Positions 54,604 to 61,439 of a stretch of DNA of 64,000 bases are shown here, piece after piece; position 1 is the first letter of the stretch, and each line of letters begins with the position of its first letter. Source of the DNA: Candidatus Iainarchaeum sp. (GTDB taxonomy: Archaea > Iainarchaeota > Iainarchaeia > JAADDC01); assembly GCA_030445695.1 (NCBI GenBank), contig JASUTF010000001.1, positions 1 to 64,000 of the forward strand. Direction: 5' to 3'. Under the pieces are notes generated by a model. That model ran no database searches, was not told the origin of the DNA, and was given only the letters and a program-made list of their open reading frames with translations. Made by a program: the position numbers and the translations under genes.

Positions 54604-54699
54604 CTATTGCGAGTATAAATGTCCAAGTAGCGTCAGGAGGAAAAGGGGGCCGATAATCCGGCCCCACGTGCCCGTCGGGCAGCCAAACACATCCTCCAT
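54604..54699 (-). CDS. Candidate 31-residue membrane peptide
   Basis: The frame starts at an ATG overlapping the stop of the Met-rich gene (TGATG) and reads MEDVFGCPTGTWGRIIGPLF then LLTLLGHLYSQ, a short hydrophobic peptide. A GC-rich inverted repeat (GGGGCCG/CGGCCCC, 54646-54665) lies within it, which could instead be a terminator of the Met-rich transcript. Coupling favours translation, but the evidence is thin. Confidence 0.3.
   Translation of the reverse strand: MEDVFGCPTGTWGRIIGPLFLLTLLGHLYSQ
54646..54665. terminator. GC-rich inverted repeat after Met-rich gene
   Basis: GGGGCCG and CGGCCCC flank ATAATC. It lies downstream of the Met-rich gene and upstream of copB on the minus strand. 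It has no T-run directly after, so classification as a terminator is tentative. Confidence 0.3.
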
Positions 54700-55013
54700 C
54701 ACGAGCGCTCATCCTCTATAAGCGCGTGCATCGGGCACTCGAACCCCATCGCTTTTTCCATTGCCTCCATATGTTCTTCCATTATATCTCCGTATCCAGC
54801 CCTCTCCATGGCCTCGTGCATCTCCCGCATCTCTTCAACCATTACGTTGAAATCACCTCCCATCATCAGGGGCCCCATCATCATTCCAGGGCCCACCATC
54901 ATCGTCGGTGCCTGTCCGGCAGTTGCTGTGCCCATTCCCGCCGGCACGCCTCCAGTGTGTGCGGACGCGCCACCCATCATCAACGTGACCAGTAGGGGTA
55001 TTATGTTCCACAT
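54699..55013 (-). CDS. Exported methionine-rich putative copper-binding protein
   Basis: A 104-residue protein with a signal peptide (MWNIIPLLVTLMMGGASAH) and 21 methionines, dense in PTMMVGPGMMMGPLMMGG and then MVEEMREMHEAMERAGYG. Histidine/methionine clusters of this kind bind Cu(I) in known chaperones. It is upstream of copB on the same strand, supporting copper handling outside the membrane. No homologous family is recognised. Confidence 0.65.
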   Translation of the reverse strand: MWNIIPLLVTLMMGGASAHTGGVPAGMGTATAGQAPTMMVGPGMMMGPLMMGGDFNVMVEEMREMHEAMERAGYGDIMEEHMEAMEKAMGFECPMHALIEDERS

Positions 55014-55051
55014 TTACATCACCTCGCTATTCATCGAGAATACATACGCTG

Positions 55052-55080
55052 CAACAACCTTTGTTGGTGTGTTTGCAACC
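55052..55080. promoter_or_regulatory. Candidate operator with GCAAC-type repeats
   Basis: CAACA-acctt-TGTTG (an inverted repeat) is followed closely by GTTTGCAACC. GTTTGCAAC also occurs next to the TATA box of the 234-residue protein gene at 57650-57658. Both copies lie near promoters of the metal/thiol cluster and could be bound by the winged-helix regulator at 55318. Confidence 0.35.
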
Positions 55081-55122
55081 GTTTCACACACGTTTTTATT
55101 GTGGATGAACTACATATCTCTC

Positions 55123-55317
55123 ATGAAGCAGAACGTTGGAATGGTGGACCGAGTCGTCAGGGCTGTTGTGGGGCTTGTGGCACTCTACTTTGCATACTTT
55201 GAGGCGACGGGGGCGTGGCAGATTGTTCTTTACGTTGTTGCGGCTGTGGGCATCATTACCGCGCTGACCGGCTACTGTGCACTCTACGCGGTTCTCGGGA
55301 TAAATACGAAGAAGTAG
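55123..55317 (+). CDS. DUF2892-family small membrane protein
   Basis: A 64-residue protein with two helices matching DUF2892 (KQNVGMVDRVVRAVVGLVAL; TGYCALYAVLGIN). This family often accompanies rhodanese/thiol and metal-stress genes. ATG 55123 is favoured by a TATA-like cgtttttatt at ~55091-55100; a second ATG at 55105 is in frame. It converges on the winged-helix regulator. Confidence 0.78.
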   Translation: MKQNVGMVDRVVRAVVGLVALYFAYFEATGAWQIVLYVVAAVGIITALTGYCALYAVLGINTKK

Positions 55318-55698
55318 TCACTTCAGCAGGACAACGTTCGTCATGCCCCTTCTTCTCCTCTCAACGAATCCGCGGGCCTCCAGTTTGTCCAGGATTCTGG
55401 ACACCTTGGACTTGGAGAACCCCGTTTTCTCCACTATGTCGCTCTGGAACATGACTCCCTCGTTCTCCTTGAGCAAGTCCACGATTGCCTTCTCGTCCTC
55501 CCCAAGTTTTGCACCGTCCACTGCGTAACCCTTCCCGGAGGGGCCCTTCAGGGCAAGGTACCCGCCGATACCAGCCATCAAGAGCGCCAGCGTAATTCCA
55601 ATGTATATATGAATGGGCAGCGTACCCCTGTGCGTGCAATAAACATCATGGAACTCTCCGCATGCCATCTCACAGGACTTGTTGGTTATATTGTACAC
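55318..55698 (-). CDS. Membrane-associated winged-helix transcription regulator
   Basis: A 126-residue protein with one N-terminal transmembrane helix (IYIGITLALLMAGIGGYLAL) and a C-terminal winged helix (VDLLKENEGVMFQSDIVEKT; SKVSRILDKLEARGFVERRR), as in archaeal COG2512-type membrane regulators. Several Cys residues (SCEMACGEFHDVYC) precede the helix and face outside; they may sense metal or redox state. GTG 55698 starts inside the small peptide gene upstream. Confidence 0.75.
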   Translation of the reverse strand: MYNITNKSCEMACGEFHDVYCTHRGTLPIHIYIGITLALLMAGIGGYLALKGPSGKGYAVDGAKLGEDEKAIVDLLKENEGVMFQSDIVEKTGFSKSKVSRILDKLEARGFVERRRRGMTNVVLLK

Positions 55699-55781
55699 TC
55701 CGCTGCGTATGCAGCCACGATGGTGAGGAAAATGACGCCCACGGCGGTAAGCACGTACCCCATTTCCCTGGTGAGGCGCAT
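55686..55781 (-). CDS. 31-residue membrane peptide upstream of regulator
   Basis: The minus strand from ATG 55781 reads MRLTREMGYVLTAVGVIFLT and IVAAYAAECTI, one transmembrane helix with an exterior Cys near the end. It overlaps the regulator start by 13 bases, which suggests translational coupling. Short, but its hydrophobic helix and clean ATG make a real peptide likely. Confidence 0.5.
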   Translation of the reverse strand: MRLTREMGYVLTAVGVIFLTIVAAYAAECTI

Positions 55782-55793
55782 GTATTAACGGTG

Positions 55794-56294
55794 TTACGAA
55801 CCTGTTAAAAGTATGGGTGCCCCCAACTGTGCGAGAATGCTCAGGATTATTAGTGTAAGCACGGTCAGAACTATTGTCTGACGTGGGAACAGTGCCCGCC
55901 TGTATTTCAGCAGGAGTTTCAGGCTTATTTTCGGCATTACATACGTCACAGCAGCCCCTACCACTATTCCTATTACCATTTTATCTATTCCAAATACCAT
56001 GTAACGCAGGTCCCCCAGGATGTCCGCCAGTTTAAGCCCGTAAACTGTCAGCGCTACCGCTGCTGCGGACAGAACCGCGTTCTGGTACGGGAACACCTGT
56101 TTCATCTTCCTCGCAGCTACCATTGTGGACGATACAACAACTGCTCCCACCCACAGGCCGAACACCATGTCGTCCAGTCCCAGGAACCTGCTGATTACGG
56201 CGCCCGTTCCCACGGCTGCGGTACAGAGGGGGCAGTGTGCGAGCGCACTGGGGATTGCCAGAGCCAGCACAAAAACAAGCAGGGTGCTGCGCAT
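55794..56294 (-). CDS. Membrane protein with exterior CPLC motif
   Basis: A 166-residue protein beginning with a signal-like segment (STLLVFVLALAIPSALA) followed by HCPLCTAAVGTGAVISRFLG. It then has four or five helices (FGLWVGAVVVSSTMVAARKM; VVGAAVTYVMP; IVLTVLTLIILSILAQLGA). HCPLC could be a metal or thiol-exchange site. No named family is recognised. Its ATG is 1 base after the stop of the LPGMVGGC peptide gene, so the two are coupled. Confidence 0.6.
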   Translation of the reverse strand: MRSTLLVFVLALAIPSALAHCPLCTAAVGTGAVISRFLGLDDMVFGLWVGAVVVSSTMVAARKMKQVFPYQNAVLSAAAVALTVYGLKLADILGDLRYMVFGIDKMVIGIVVGAAVTYVMPKISLKLLLKYRRALFPRQTIVLTVLTLIILSILAQLGAPILLTGS

Positions 56295-56295
56295 G

Positions 56296-56463
56296 TCAGC
56301 ACCCTCCGACCATTCCTGGAAGGTTGGTAAGCCTTTCTGCCACCGGCTGGGCAGAACTGCCCGCAACACTACTTATCCCAGTAATTGCCCAGGCCTGCAC
56401 GGCCATCAGCACCACGATTACCGCGAGCAGTCCTATAAGCACCAAGTATGTTTTGTTGTCCAT
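56296..56463 (-). CDS. Small anchored protein ending LPGMVGGC
   Basis: A 55-residue protein too short for routine callers. It starts at ATG 56463 (MDNKTYLVLIGLLAVIVVLM), crosses the membrane once and continues with a Ser/Ala linker to the C terminus LTNLPGMVGGC. The same last eight residues end the 234-residue protein encoded three genes upstream; the codons differ at five of eight positions, so the peptide is conserved at protein level. The terminal Cys should face outward. Function unknown; metal or thiol exchange is my guess. Confidence 0.65.
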   Translation of the reverse strand: MDNKTYLVLIGLLAVIVVLMAVQAWAITGISSVAGSSAQPVAERLTNLPGMVGGC

Positions 56464-56472
56464 CTTATCACC

Positions 56473-56916
56473 TCAGACACGCATGTACTCCTTTACATTC
56501 TCTCCCTTGACGGAGTATATTATGAACGGTCCAGTTTTTGGCCCTGGCATCCCGGGAGAGCCAGAGGGCATCCCCGGGAGCGCTATTACATCTACGTCTG
56601 GCATCTCTTCCAGCACCTTTTCTATCACTTCCACGGGAACGTGCCCCTCGATGATGTAGTCCCTGATTTTTGATGTGTGGCAACTCTGCAGGCCCTCTGG
56701 GATCTTCGCGGCGGTCTTCACTGACTCCATATTGGGCGTCTCTTTATACTCCACTTCGAATCCCCTCGCTTCAAGGTATTTTCCGTACTCAATGCAACAC
56801 TTGCACGTTTTTGAGTAATATAGTTCTACCACCCTTCCGCTGGCGTTCCTCGGGAACAGGAGGAGGGATATGGCGAGAATCCCCACCACCGCGAGCAGTA
56901 GTCGCCTCATCAGCAA
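56473..56916 (-). CDS. DUF411-family metal-binding protein
   Basis: A 147-residue exported protein. A signal/anchor helix (LLLAVVGILAISLLLF) precedes the DUF411 domain: VVELYYSKTCKCCIEYGKYL with a Cys-Cys pair, and the family's C-terminal LPGMPSGSPGMPGPKTGPF. DUF411 proteins are linked to copper/silver resistance loci. Start ATG 56916 overlaps the previous gene (56910) by seven bases. Confidence 0.85.
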   Translation of the reverse strand: MLMRRLLLAVVGILAISLLLFPRNASGRVVELYYSKTCKCCIEYGKYLEARGFEVEYKETPNMESVKTAAKIPEGLQSCHTSKIRDYIIEGHVPVEVIEKVLEEMPDVDVIALPGMPSGSPGMPGPKTGPFIIYSVKGENVKEYMRV

Positions 56917-57614
56917 CCACCCACCATTCCCGGCAGGGCGCTTATCTCAGAGGGGTCCTTCCCTGCCACCTGTGCAGCTAGGGCAACCATGGGCTTCGGG
57001 AAGAACAGCGCTTTCCATCTCAGGACTTCCCTGAGAATCTCTGCATCGCTGTAATCCGTGTCTTTTATGAGGGCCATTGTTAGTGCCTGGAGCGCGGGGT
57101 TGTGCTGGCACCCGCAGCGTAATTCGCCCGTCGGTGTGATGCCCACAGGCCCAACGCCACAGCAGAACTCACAACTTATTCCCACGGGCTTTGTAGCAAG
57201 GTTTAGGTATCTGTTCCACTTTTCAGGGTCTTTCTTTAGTTCTTCCTTGAGTTTGGAGTAGCTCCTGTAGAGGTAGTTGAGGGAGTTAACGGGGTCGTCG
57301 TAGGATATGGGGATTTTGTCAGCGTATTCTGGCGTCCCGCTCGGTATTATTGCGTTTGCAATCTCCAATTCGCTCCTTGCCGACTTCAGCTCAGGAAATA
57401 CGAGGAGCATGCTCATGGCCGTGGATGTTGACTTGCTCACATCCACGTTTGATATGTCCGTTTTACCCGAGAACCGCAGGATTTGGTTCCCCGTAAGCTT
57501 TGCATACGTTGTGAGGGTGACCGCCGTGCTGTATCCAGCCAGTATCGCGGCCACAGCAAGCAAACCTATAATTACCTTCTGCAAAGTGTCCCTGTCTGCC
57601 ATTGCGCCTGCCAT
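56910..57614 (-). CDS. Membrane-anchored Cys-rich protein ending LPGMVGGC
   Basis: A 234-residue protein with an N-terminal helix (LQKVIIGLLAVAAILAG), then an exterior domain with ISCEFCCGVGPVGITPTG and RCGCQHNPALQALTMAL, i.e. C-x2-CC and C-x-C followed by His, likely metal ligands. A conserved-looking DYSDAEILREVLRWKALFFP precedes the C terminus EISALPGMVGGC. ATG 57614 follows a minus-strand TATA (catatagcc, ~57637-57645). No named family. It heads an operon with DUF411, the 55-residue peptide and the CPLC membrane protein. Confidence 0.65.
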   Translation of the reverse strand: MAGAMADRDTLQKVIIGLLAVAAILAGYSTAVTLTTYAKLTGNQILRFSGKTDISNVDVSKSTSTAMSMLLVFPELKSARSELEIANAIIPSGTPEYADKIPISYDDPVNSLNYLYRSYSKLKEELKKDPEKWNRYLNLATKPVGISCEFCCGVGPVGITPTGELRCGCQHNPALQALTMALIKDTDYSDAEILREVLRWKALFFPKPMVALAAQVAGKDPSEISALPGMVGGC

Positions 57615-57687
57615 GTATACTCTCTTTCTGAAACGGGCTATATGAATGCGTTTGCAACACCTGTTCTTTGCTGTTGCAGTGATGGTT

Positions 57688-58305
57688 TCAAACGGTTTCA
57701 AACAGTTTTGCCACTCCTCTCTTGAACGTCTTTGCACCGCCGTGTGCCGGATGCCGAACGTACTTCGCTTCCACTCCAATGTCTTGCAACGCCCTCTCCG
57801 CTGTTCTCCCCACGGCGATTACTATCTCCGGCTGAAACGTGTCCAGCACCTCTTTCAGAATCGGAGCGAACGCCTGCACCTCGGAACGCTTCGGGCTTCT
57901 GTTATGGTAACCGTCCTTTTGAGTGGGCTGCACCATCACGGCGTTCCAGAGCAAGACAGGTTCACCAAGTTCGAAAATCGTATCCCAGACCATCTTTGCA
58001 GTGATTTCAGACATCGCCTTTGTCCTCGTCGCTTTCTTTAGTTCCACTTCCAAAAATTCAGATATTTTTGGCAGAAGAACCTCTGAGCTCATGGGTACTC
58101 CCGTTCTTCGCATTCCTCTGTATCCCGGCGCCTCTGCAATGAACGCGATTCGCGGGCGCAGTTTGTGCATCGCCTCAAGGTACCTTTCCAAGTTCTTTCT
58201 CCGTATTTCCGGGGCGTTGGGCAGGTCGTGCTTCTCATCCACGTCAGAAAAAGGGTTGAACGTGTTTGGGAGCCGTGTTTCAGCGATTTTATTCGCCAAC
58301 GACAC
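57688..58305 (-). CDS. Uracil-DNA glycosylase superfamily protein
   Basis: A 205-residue member of the UDG fold. Motif 1 IAFIAEAPGYRGMRRTG (GExPG-like), the middle LWNAVMVQPTQ and the C-terminal RHPAHGGAKTF correspond to catalytic and DNA-intercalation loops. No Fe-S cysteines appear. The substrate may be uracil or another damaged base. GTG 58305 overlaps the extended KefB end. Confidence 0.75.
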   Translation of the reverse strand: MSLANKIAETRLPNTFNPFSDVDEKHDLPNAPEIRRKNLERYLEAMHKLRPRIAFIAEAPGYRGMRRTGVPMSSEVLLPKISEFLEVELKKATRTKAMSEITAKMVWDTIFELGEPVLLWNAVMVQPTQKDGYHNRSPKRSEVQAFAPILKEVLDTFQPEIVIAVGRTAERALQDIGVEAKYVRHPAHGGAKTFKRGVAKLFETV

Positions 58306-60118
58306 GATTGACTTCCCCCGGGTTAGTCATGAATGTATTTATGCCGCAGCGTGTTTGGGCGCGTGCTGCTCCGTCACTTTTAACATGCTCCGTCACTTTT
58401 AACATCCTATATATTCCCACGCCCATAAGTGCGGATGCAGCCGCTAGGAACGCAGCAGATGTTACAAACAATGTTATTATTTCGAAGCCCTCCGCGAATG
58501 CCAGCATTACAAATCCCGCGGCGAAGAATACGAGAGATAGAAGCATATACCCAATGCCCCTCGCCGTGTGTTTCTGCACGTGTTTCGGGGCGTTTATCAT
58601 CGTTTCCACGTATCTGCTGATTCCTGCGTACGTTTCCCTGACGATGGAGTAGAGCGGATATATTATCACGAGCATCCCGATGACGAAGATGGTCCCCGCG
58701 CTCTCAGGATATTCTGTTGCGGCGTATCCGGTCAGGTATGCCACGGCAAAGATTACTGCGAGGTATTCCAGCAGTTTTTGGACCTTTTTCTCGAACAACG
58801 CGCCCAGCACAGGGTTCCCTAAGAGTGAATCGTGGGCTGCATGGACTTGGAGAACGCTCTGGGACACGTCTGCCACCCTTTTGATGATTTTGGGGGTGCT
58901 CTTTTTTACAATTTTCTCCAGGATTTCCAATCTGTTTGAGAAGTATGCCGCCACCACGGTTGTCGCGAAGATGATAATGTAGAAAGCCCCCAGCAACTCA
59001 GAGGAGAGGGCCGGCACAATACTTGCCTGTTCTGCGGTCATTCCGAAGTATTTCAGGACGTTGGGATTGGTGAAGTCGAGCATCTGAAGCATGGATAAGA
59101 AGAATAGTGAGAACTCACCCAGCGGCGTCATGAGAACCTGTATCTTTGCTATGGATTTTGGTTTTAGTCCCCCCAGCGTGCCTACGATGTTTACGGAGTA
59201 GACGGGCACCACAAGTAAGAAGAGCCCTATTGCAGCCACGAGGAGCGACGTTGTGGAGAACGTTACGTGGTACGCCACGCCAAGGGACGTGAAGAATATG
59301 AGTACGAACATATTCCTCAGCGAGGCGAGTTCCTGCTCAAGGCGCTTGGCGTGCACCGTTTCGGAGAGAATCATCCCAAGGAAGAACGCGGCTATGAGCG
59401 GGGACATCCCTATATAACTGGCGCTATATGCCACGATGAGTATGAGGGATGTTGCCAGCACCGCGAAGTTCTCCTTTGAGACGAACTTGTCAAAGAAGCG
59501 GAGTACGCGTTTTGACAGGCGTGGGCCAATTGCCAGGAGAATAAATGCAAAGGTTATGGAGTTGAGCACAAGCTTCCCAACGGGAACCCCCGTCGTGGCG
59601 CCCAGGAGGTATGCGATAATGAAGACAGAGTATATGTCCTCCAGTATCTGCATTCCAAGGGCAATGTGTGCCTCTTTATCCCTTTCCCAGCCCTTCTCTA
59701 TGATTAGTTGTGCCGTTATCGCCGTGGAAGACACTGCAAACGCTGCGCCAAGGGCGAAATTTACTGCAAACGGGAACCCCAGAATCTTACCCAGTGTAAA
59801 TCCGAGCAGGAACCCGATGCTGCTCTTAACGGGAGAAATCATAAGGGAGTAGATGCCTGATTTGCTGAACTTCTTGATGGACACCTCCAGACCCATGTAG
59901 AAAAGCAGGAGCACCATGCCCAGTTCCGAAAGGTACTTCTGGATTTCTGAGCTTGATACGATGCCGAACATGTTCGGACCGAGAAGCAGGCCTGCCAGCA
60001 GGTATCCGAACACCGAGGAAAGGCCCAGTTTTTTCGTAATCTTGCCGAGGATGACCGCGGAGAATAGGAGTATGCCCAGTTGCAGAAACATGCTCGTGGT
60101 CGCAGCGTCTGCAGCCAT
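58289..60118 (-). CDS. KefB-type K+/H+ antiporter, C terminus altered by duplication
   Basis: A CPA2 antiporter of 609 aa in its present form. The Na+/H+ exchanger domain (FGYLLAGLLLGP; ITAQLIIEKGWERD; GMQILEDIYSVFI) is intact and it lacks RCK domains. A perfect 19-bp tandem repeat at 58368-58405 (MLKVTE region) shifts the frame; without it the protein would end KVTEQHAPKHAAA at 58339, whereas now it runs to 58289 and overlaps the UDG gene. Start ATG 60118; a later ATG gives MFLQLGILLFSAV. Confidence 0.9.
   Translation of the reverse strand: MAADAATTSMFLQLGILLFSAVILGKITKKLGLSSVFGYLLAGLLLGPNMFGIVSSSEIQKYLSELGMVLLLFYMGLEVSIKKFSKSGIYSLMISPVKSSIGFLLGFTLGKILGFPFAVNFALGAAFAVSSTAITAQLIIEKGWERDKEAHIALGMQILEDIYSVFIIAYLLGATTGVPVGKLVLNSITFAFILLAIGPRLSKRVLRFFDKFVSKENFAVLATSLILIVAYSASYIGMSPLIAAFFLGMILSETVHAKRLEQELASLRNMFVLIFFTSLGVAYHVTFSTTSLLVAAIGLFLLVVPVYSVNIVGTLGGLKPKSIAKIQVLMTPLGEFSLFFLSMLQMLDFTNPNVLKYFGMTAEQASIVPALSSELLGAFYIIIFATTVVAAYFSNRLEILEKIVKKSTPKIIKRVADVSQSVLQVHAAHDSLLGNPVLGALFEKKVQKLLEYLAVIFAVAYLTGYAATEYPESAGTIFVIGMLVIIYPLYSIVRETYAGISRYVETMINAPKHVQKHTARGIGYMLLSLVFFAAGFVMLAFAEGFEIITLFVTSAAFLAAASALMGVGIYRMLKVTEHVKSDGAARAQTRCGINTFMTNPGEVNRVVGE
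58368..58405. repeat. 19-bp tandem duplication in KefB gene
   Basis: GCTCCGTCACTTTTAACAT occurs twice in a row (58368-58386 and 58387-58405) with no mismatch. Because 19 is not a multiple of three it changes the reading frame of the antiporter tail. Its perfection suggests a recent event, or an assembly artefact. Confidence 0.9.
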
Positions 60119-60141
60119 GGTTCAATAATCTTGACATGGCT

Positions 60142-60402
60142 TTATATATCGTGCTTGTTAGTCCTGAGCCGAATAACTGCCCAGATTGCAAAGAGCCAGA
60201 ACAGCAGTAGTTCGGCGATGCAGTTGGGGCTGTTCAAATCGCAGGAGAGGCAGGACGCCCTGAACGTTATACAGTGAATGATAAATAGCGTCACGATGCC
60301 TGCCACTGGAATGATAAGGTCCTTTTTGCCGCTCTCAATCACTGCACGAATCAGAACGTAACCGAGACCGAGCGCAATGGCCAGATGGAAGAGGAAGAGC
60401 AT
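60142..60402 (-). CDS. Small cysteine-containing membrane protein beside CcdA
   Basis: An 86-residue protein with two or three helices. Between them is HCITFRASCLSCDLNSPNC, with four cysteines in a compact loop that could be redox-active. Its ATG (60402) overlaps the CcdA stop (TGATG), so it is coupled. It may take electrons from CcdA. No known family. Confidence 0.6.
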   Translation of the reverse strand: MLFLFHLAIALGLGYVLIRAVIESGKKDLIIPVAGIVTLFIIHCITFRASCLSCDLNSPNCIAELLLFWLFAIWAVIRLRTNKHDI

Positions 60403-60950
60403 CACGGCACCCACCTCCAGGACGCTCCGGCCAAGTACGCAAGGTAATAGCTCACCAGAACGAGGAGAAATACGGACGCGTGTTCAATCCACTTGCTCTT
60501 GCTCACAACAGTATTTACGCTCTTCAGTATAAAAGCGACCACTGCTATGGGCGTTACAATGCCCAGGGCAAAGAGGAAAGCGTTCGCAATTGCCGTCACC
60601 CAGCCGAAGGATGTTGTGGCAGTGGCCACGGCAAAGCCAATGGAGCAGGGCGACAGTGCCAGCCCGTAAAGCGCGCCGGATGATGGAATTCCGAAGCTCT
60701 TGCCTGTATATATGCTGTATGCCGAGTAGAACGTCACTCCCGCTGCGATGAGTAGGAGAATGGGCTGCAACCACTCGAAATACTGGTAAACCGCGGCGAA
60801 AAAGAGGTTGAGCAGTGCGAAGAGGAGGAACTGAGCCAGGAAGAACTCAGCAACGAATCTGTATTTGTTCTTTTTGCTAACCAGAACGGCAAGCACGGGA
60901 AGAACACAGCCACTCAGACCCGCAAAGAATCCGTTTACGTAGGCGAGCAT
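60402..60950 (-). CDS. CcdA/DsbD-like thiol-transfer membrane protein
   Basis: A 182-residue six-helix protein. The two conserved cysteines are in GLSGCVLPVLAV and LALSPCSIGFAVA. It moves reducing equivalents across the membrane to exterior thioredoxin-like proteins. Its start overlaps the thioredoxin gene's end (60935-60950), so they form a functional pair. Confidence 0.88.
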   Translation of the reverse strand: MLAYVNGFFAGLSGCVLPVLAVLVSKKNKYRFVAEFFLAQFLLFALLNLFFAAVYQYFEWLQPILLLIAAGVTFYSAYSIYTGKSFGIPSSGALYGLALSPCSIGFAVATATTSFGWVTAIANAFLFALGIVTPIAVVAFILKSVNTVVSKSKWIEHASVFLLVLVSYYLAYLAGASWRWVP

Positions 60951-61387
60951 GTTCCCACCGTGTTGTCTTTGTTTACGGCACAGCCGCTACCACTTATCCC
61001 CCACAGTTCTGTTTTTTCACCTGCCAGCGCCTGCTTTATCGTCTCGTAGTCCTGCTCACCTCTTAGTACCTTTCCTGTTTTCGTTATCACTAGGGTCGGA
61101 GTTTCCGTCACGTTGTATTTCTTTGTCAGTTCAGGATACTTGAACACGTTGAACGCGGAGACGGAAATACCCTCTGAAACGAGTTTCTGTATTGTGGGAA
61201 TCTCTGCAATGCAGTGGGGGCACGTGGGTTGGTAGAACACAAGGATGTCAGCATTCTCATCCTTCGGTAGAAGTGCGTAAAACATTGTGGAGTTCGCCAG
61301 ACCCGCTGCAAAGGAGAGGATGAGTCCGACGCCGGCGAGAAGCATTATCCACCGCGGGCCCATCTCTGTGGACAGGGAGAAGTCCAT
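60935..61387 (-). CDS. Exported thioredoxin-like protein
   Basis: A 150-residue protein with an N-terminal anchor (WIMLLAGVGLILSFAAG) and a thioredoxin fold: active site FYQPTCPHCIAEIPTIQ, cis-Pro TETPTLVI. The tail GSGCAVNKDNTVGTC adds two cysteines. ATG 61387 is used; ATG 61363 is an alternative. Reduced by CcdA, it probably maintains the exterior Cys proteins of this region. Confidence 0.88.
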   Translation of the reverse strand: MDFSLSTEMGPRWIMLLAGVGLILSFAAGLANSTMFYALLPKDENADILVFYQPTCPHCIAEIPTIQKLVSEGISVSAFNVFKYPELTKKYNVTETPTLVITKTGKVLRGEQDYETIKQALAGEKTELWGISGSGCAVNKDNTVGTCSPT

Positions 61388-61410
61388 CAGAACTTTAACG
61401 GCGTTAATGG

Positions 61411-61420
61411 TTATAAAAGG
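61411..61420 (+). promoter_or_regulatory. TATA box for SfsA-like gene
   Basis: ttataaaagg lies ~25 bases upstream of GTG 61440. No Shine-Dalgarno is present, consistent with a leaderless transcript, and this decides the GTG start. Confidence 0.55.
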
Positions 61421-61439
61421 TCATCTCCTTGCTTGTTCT

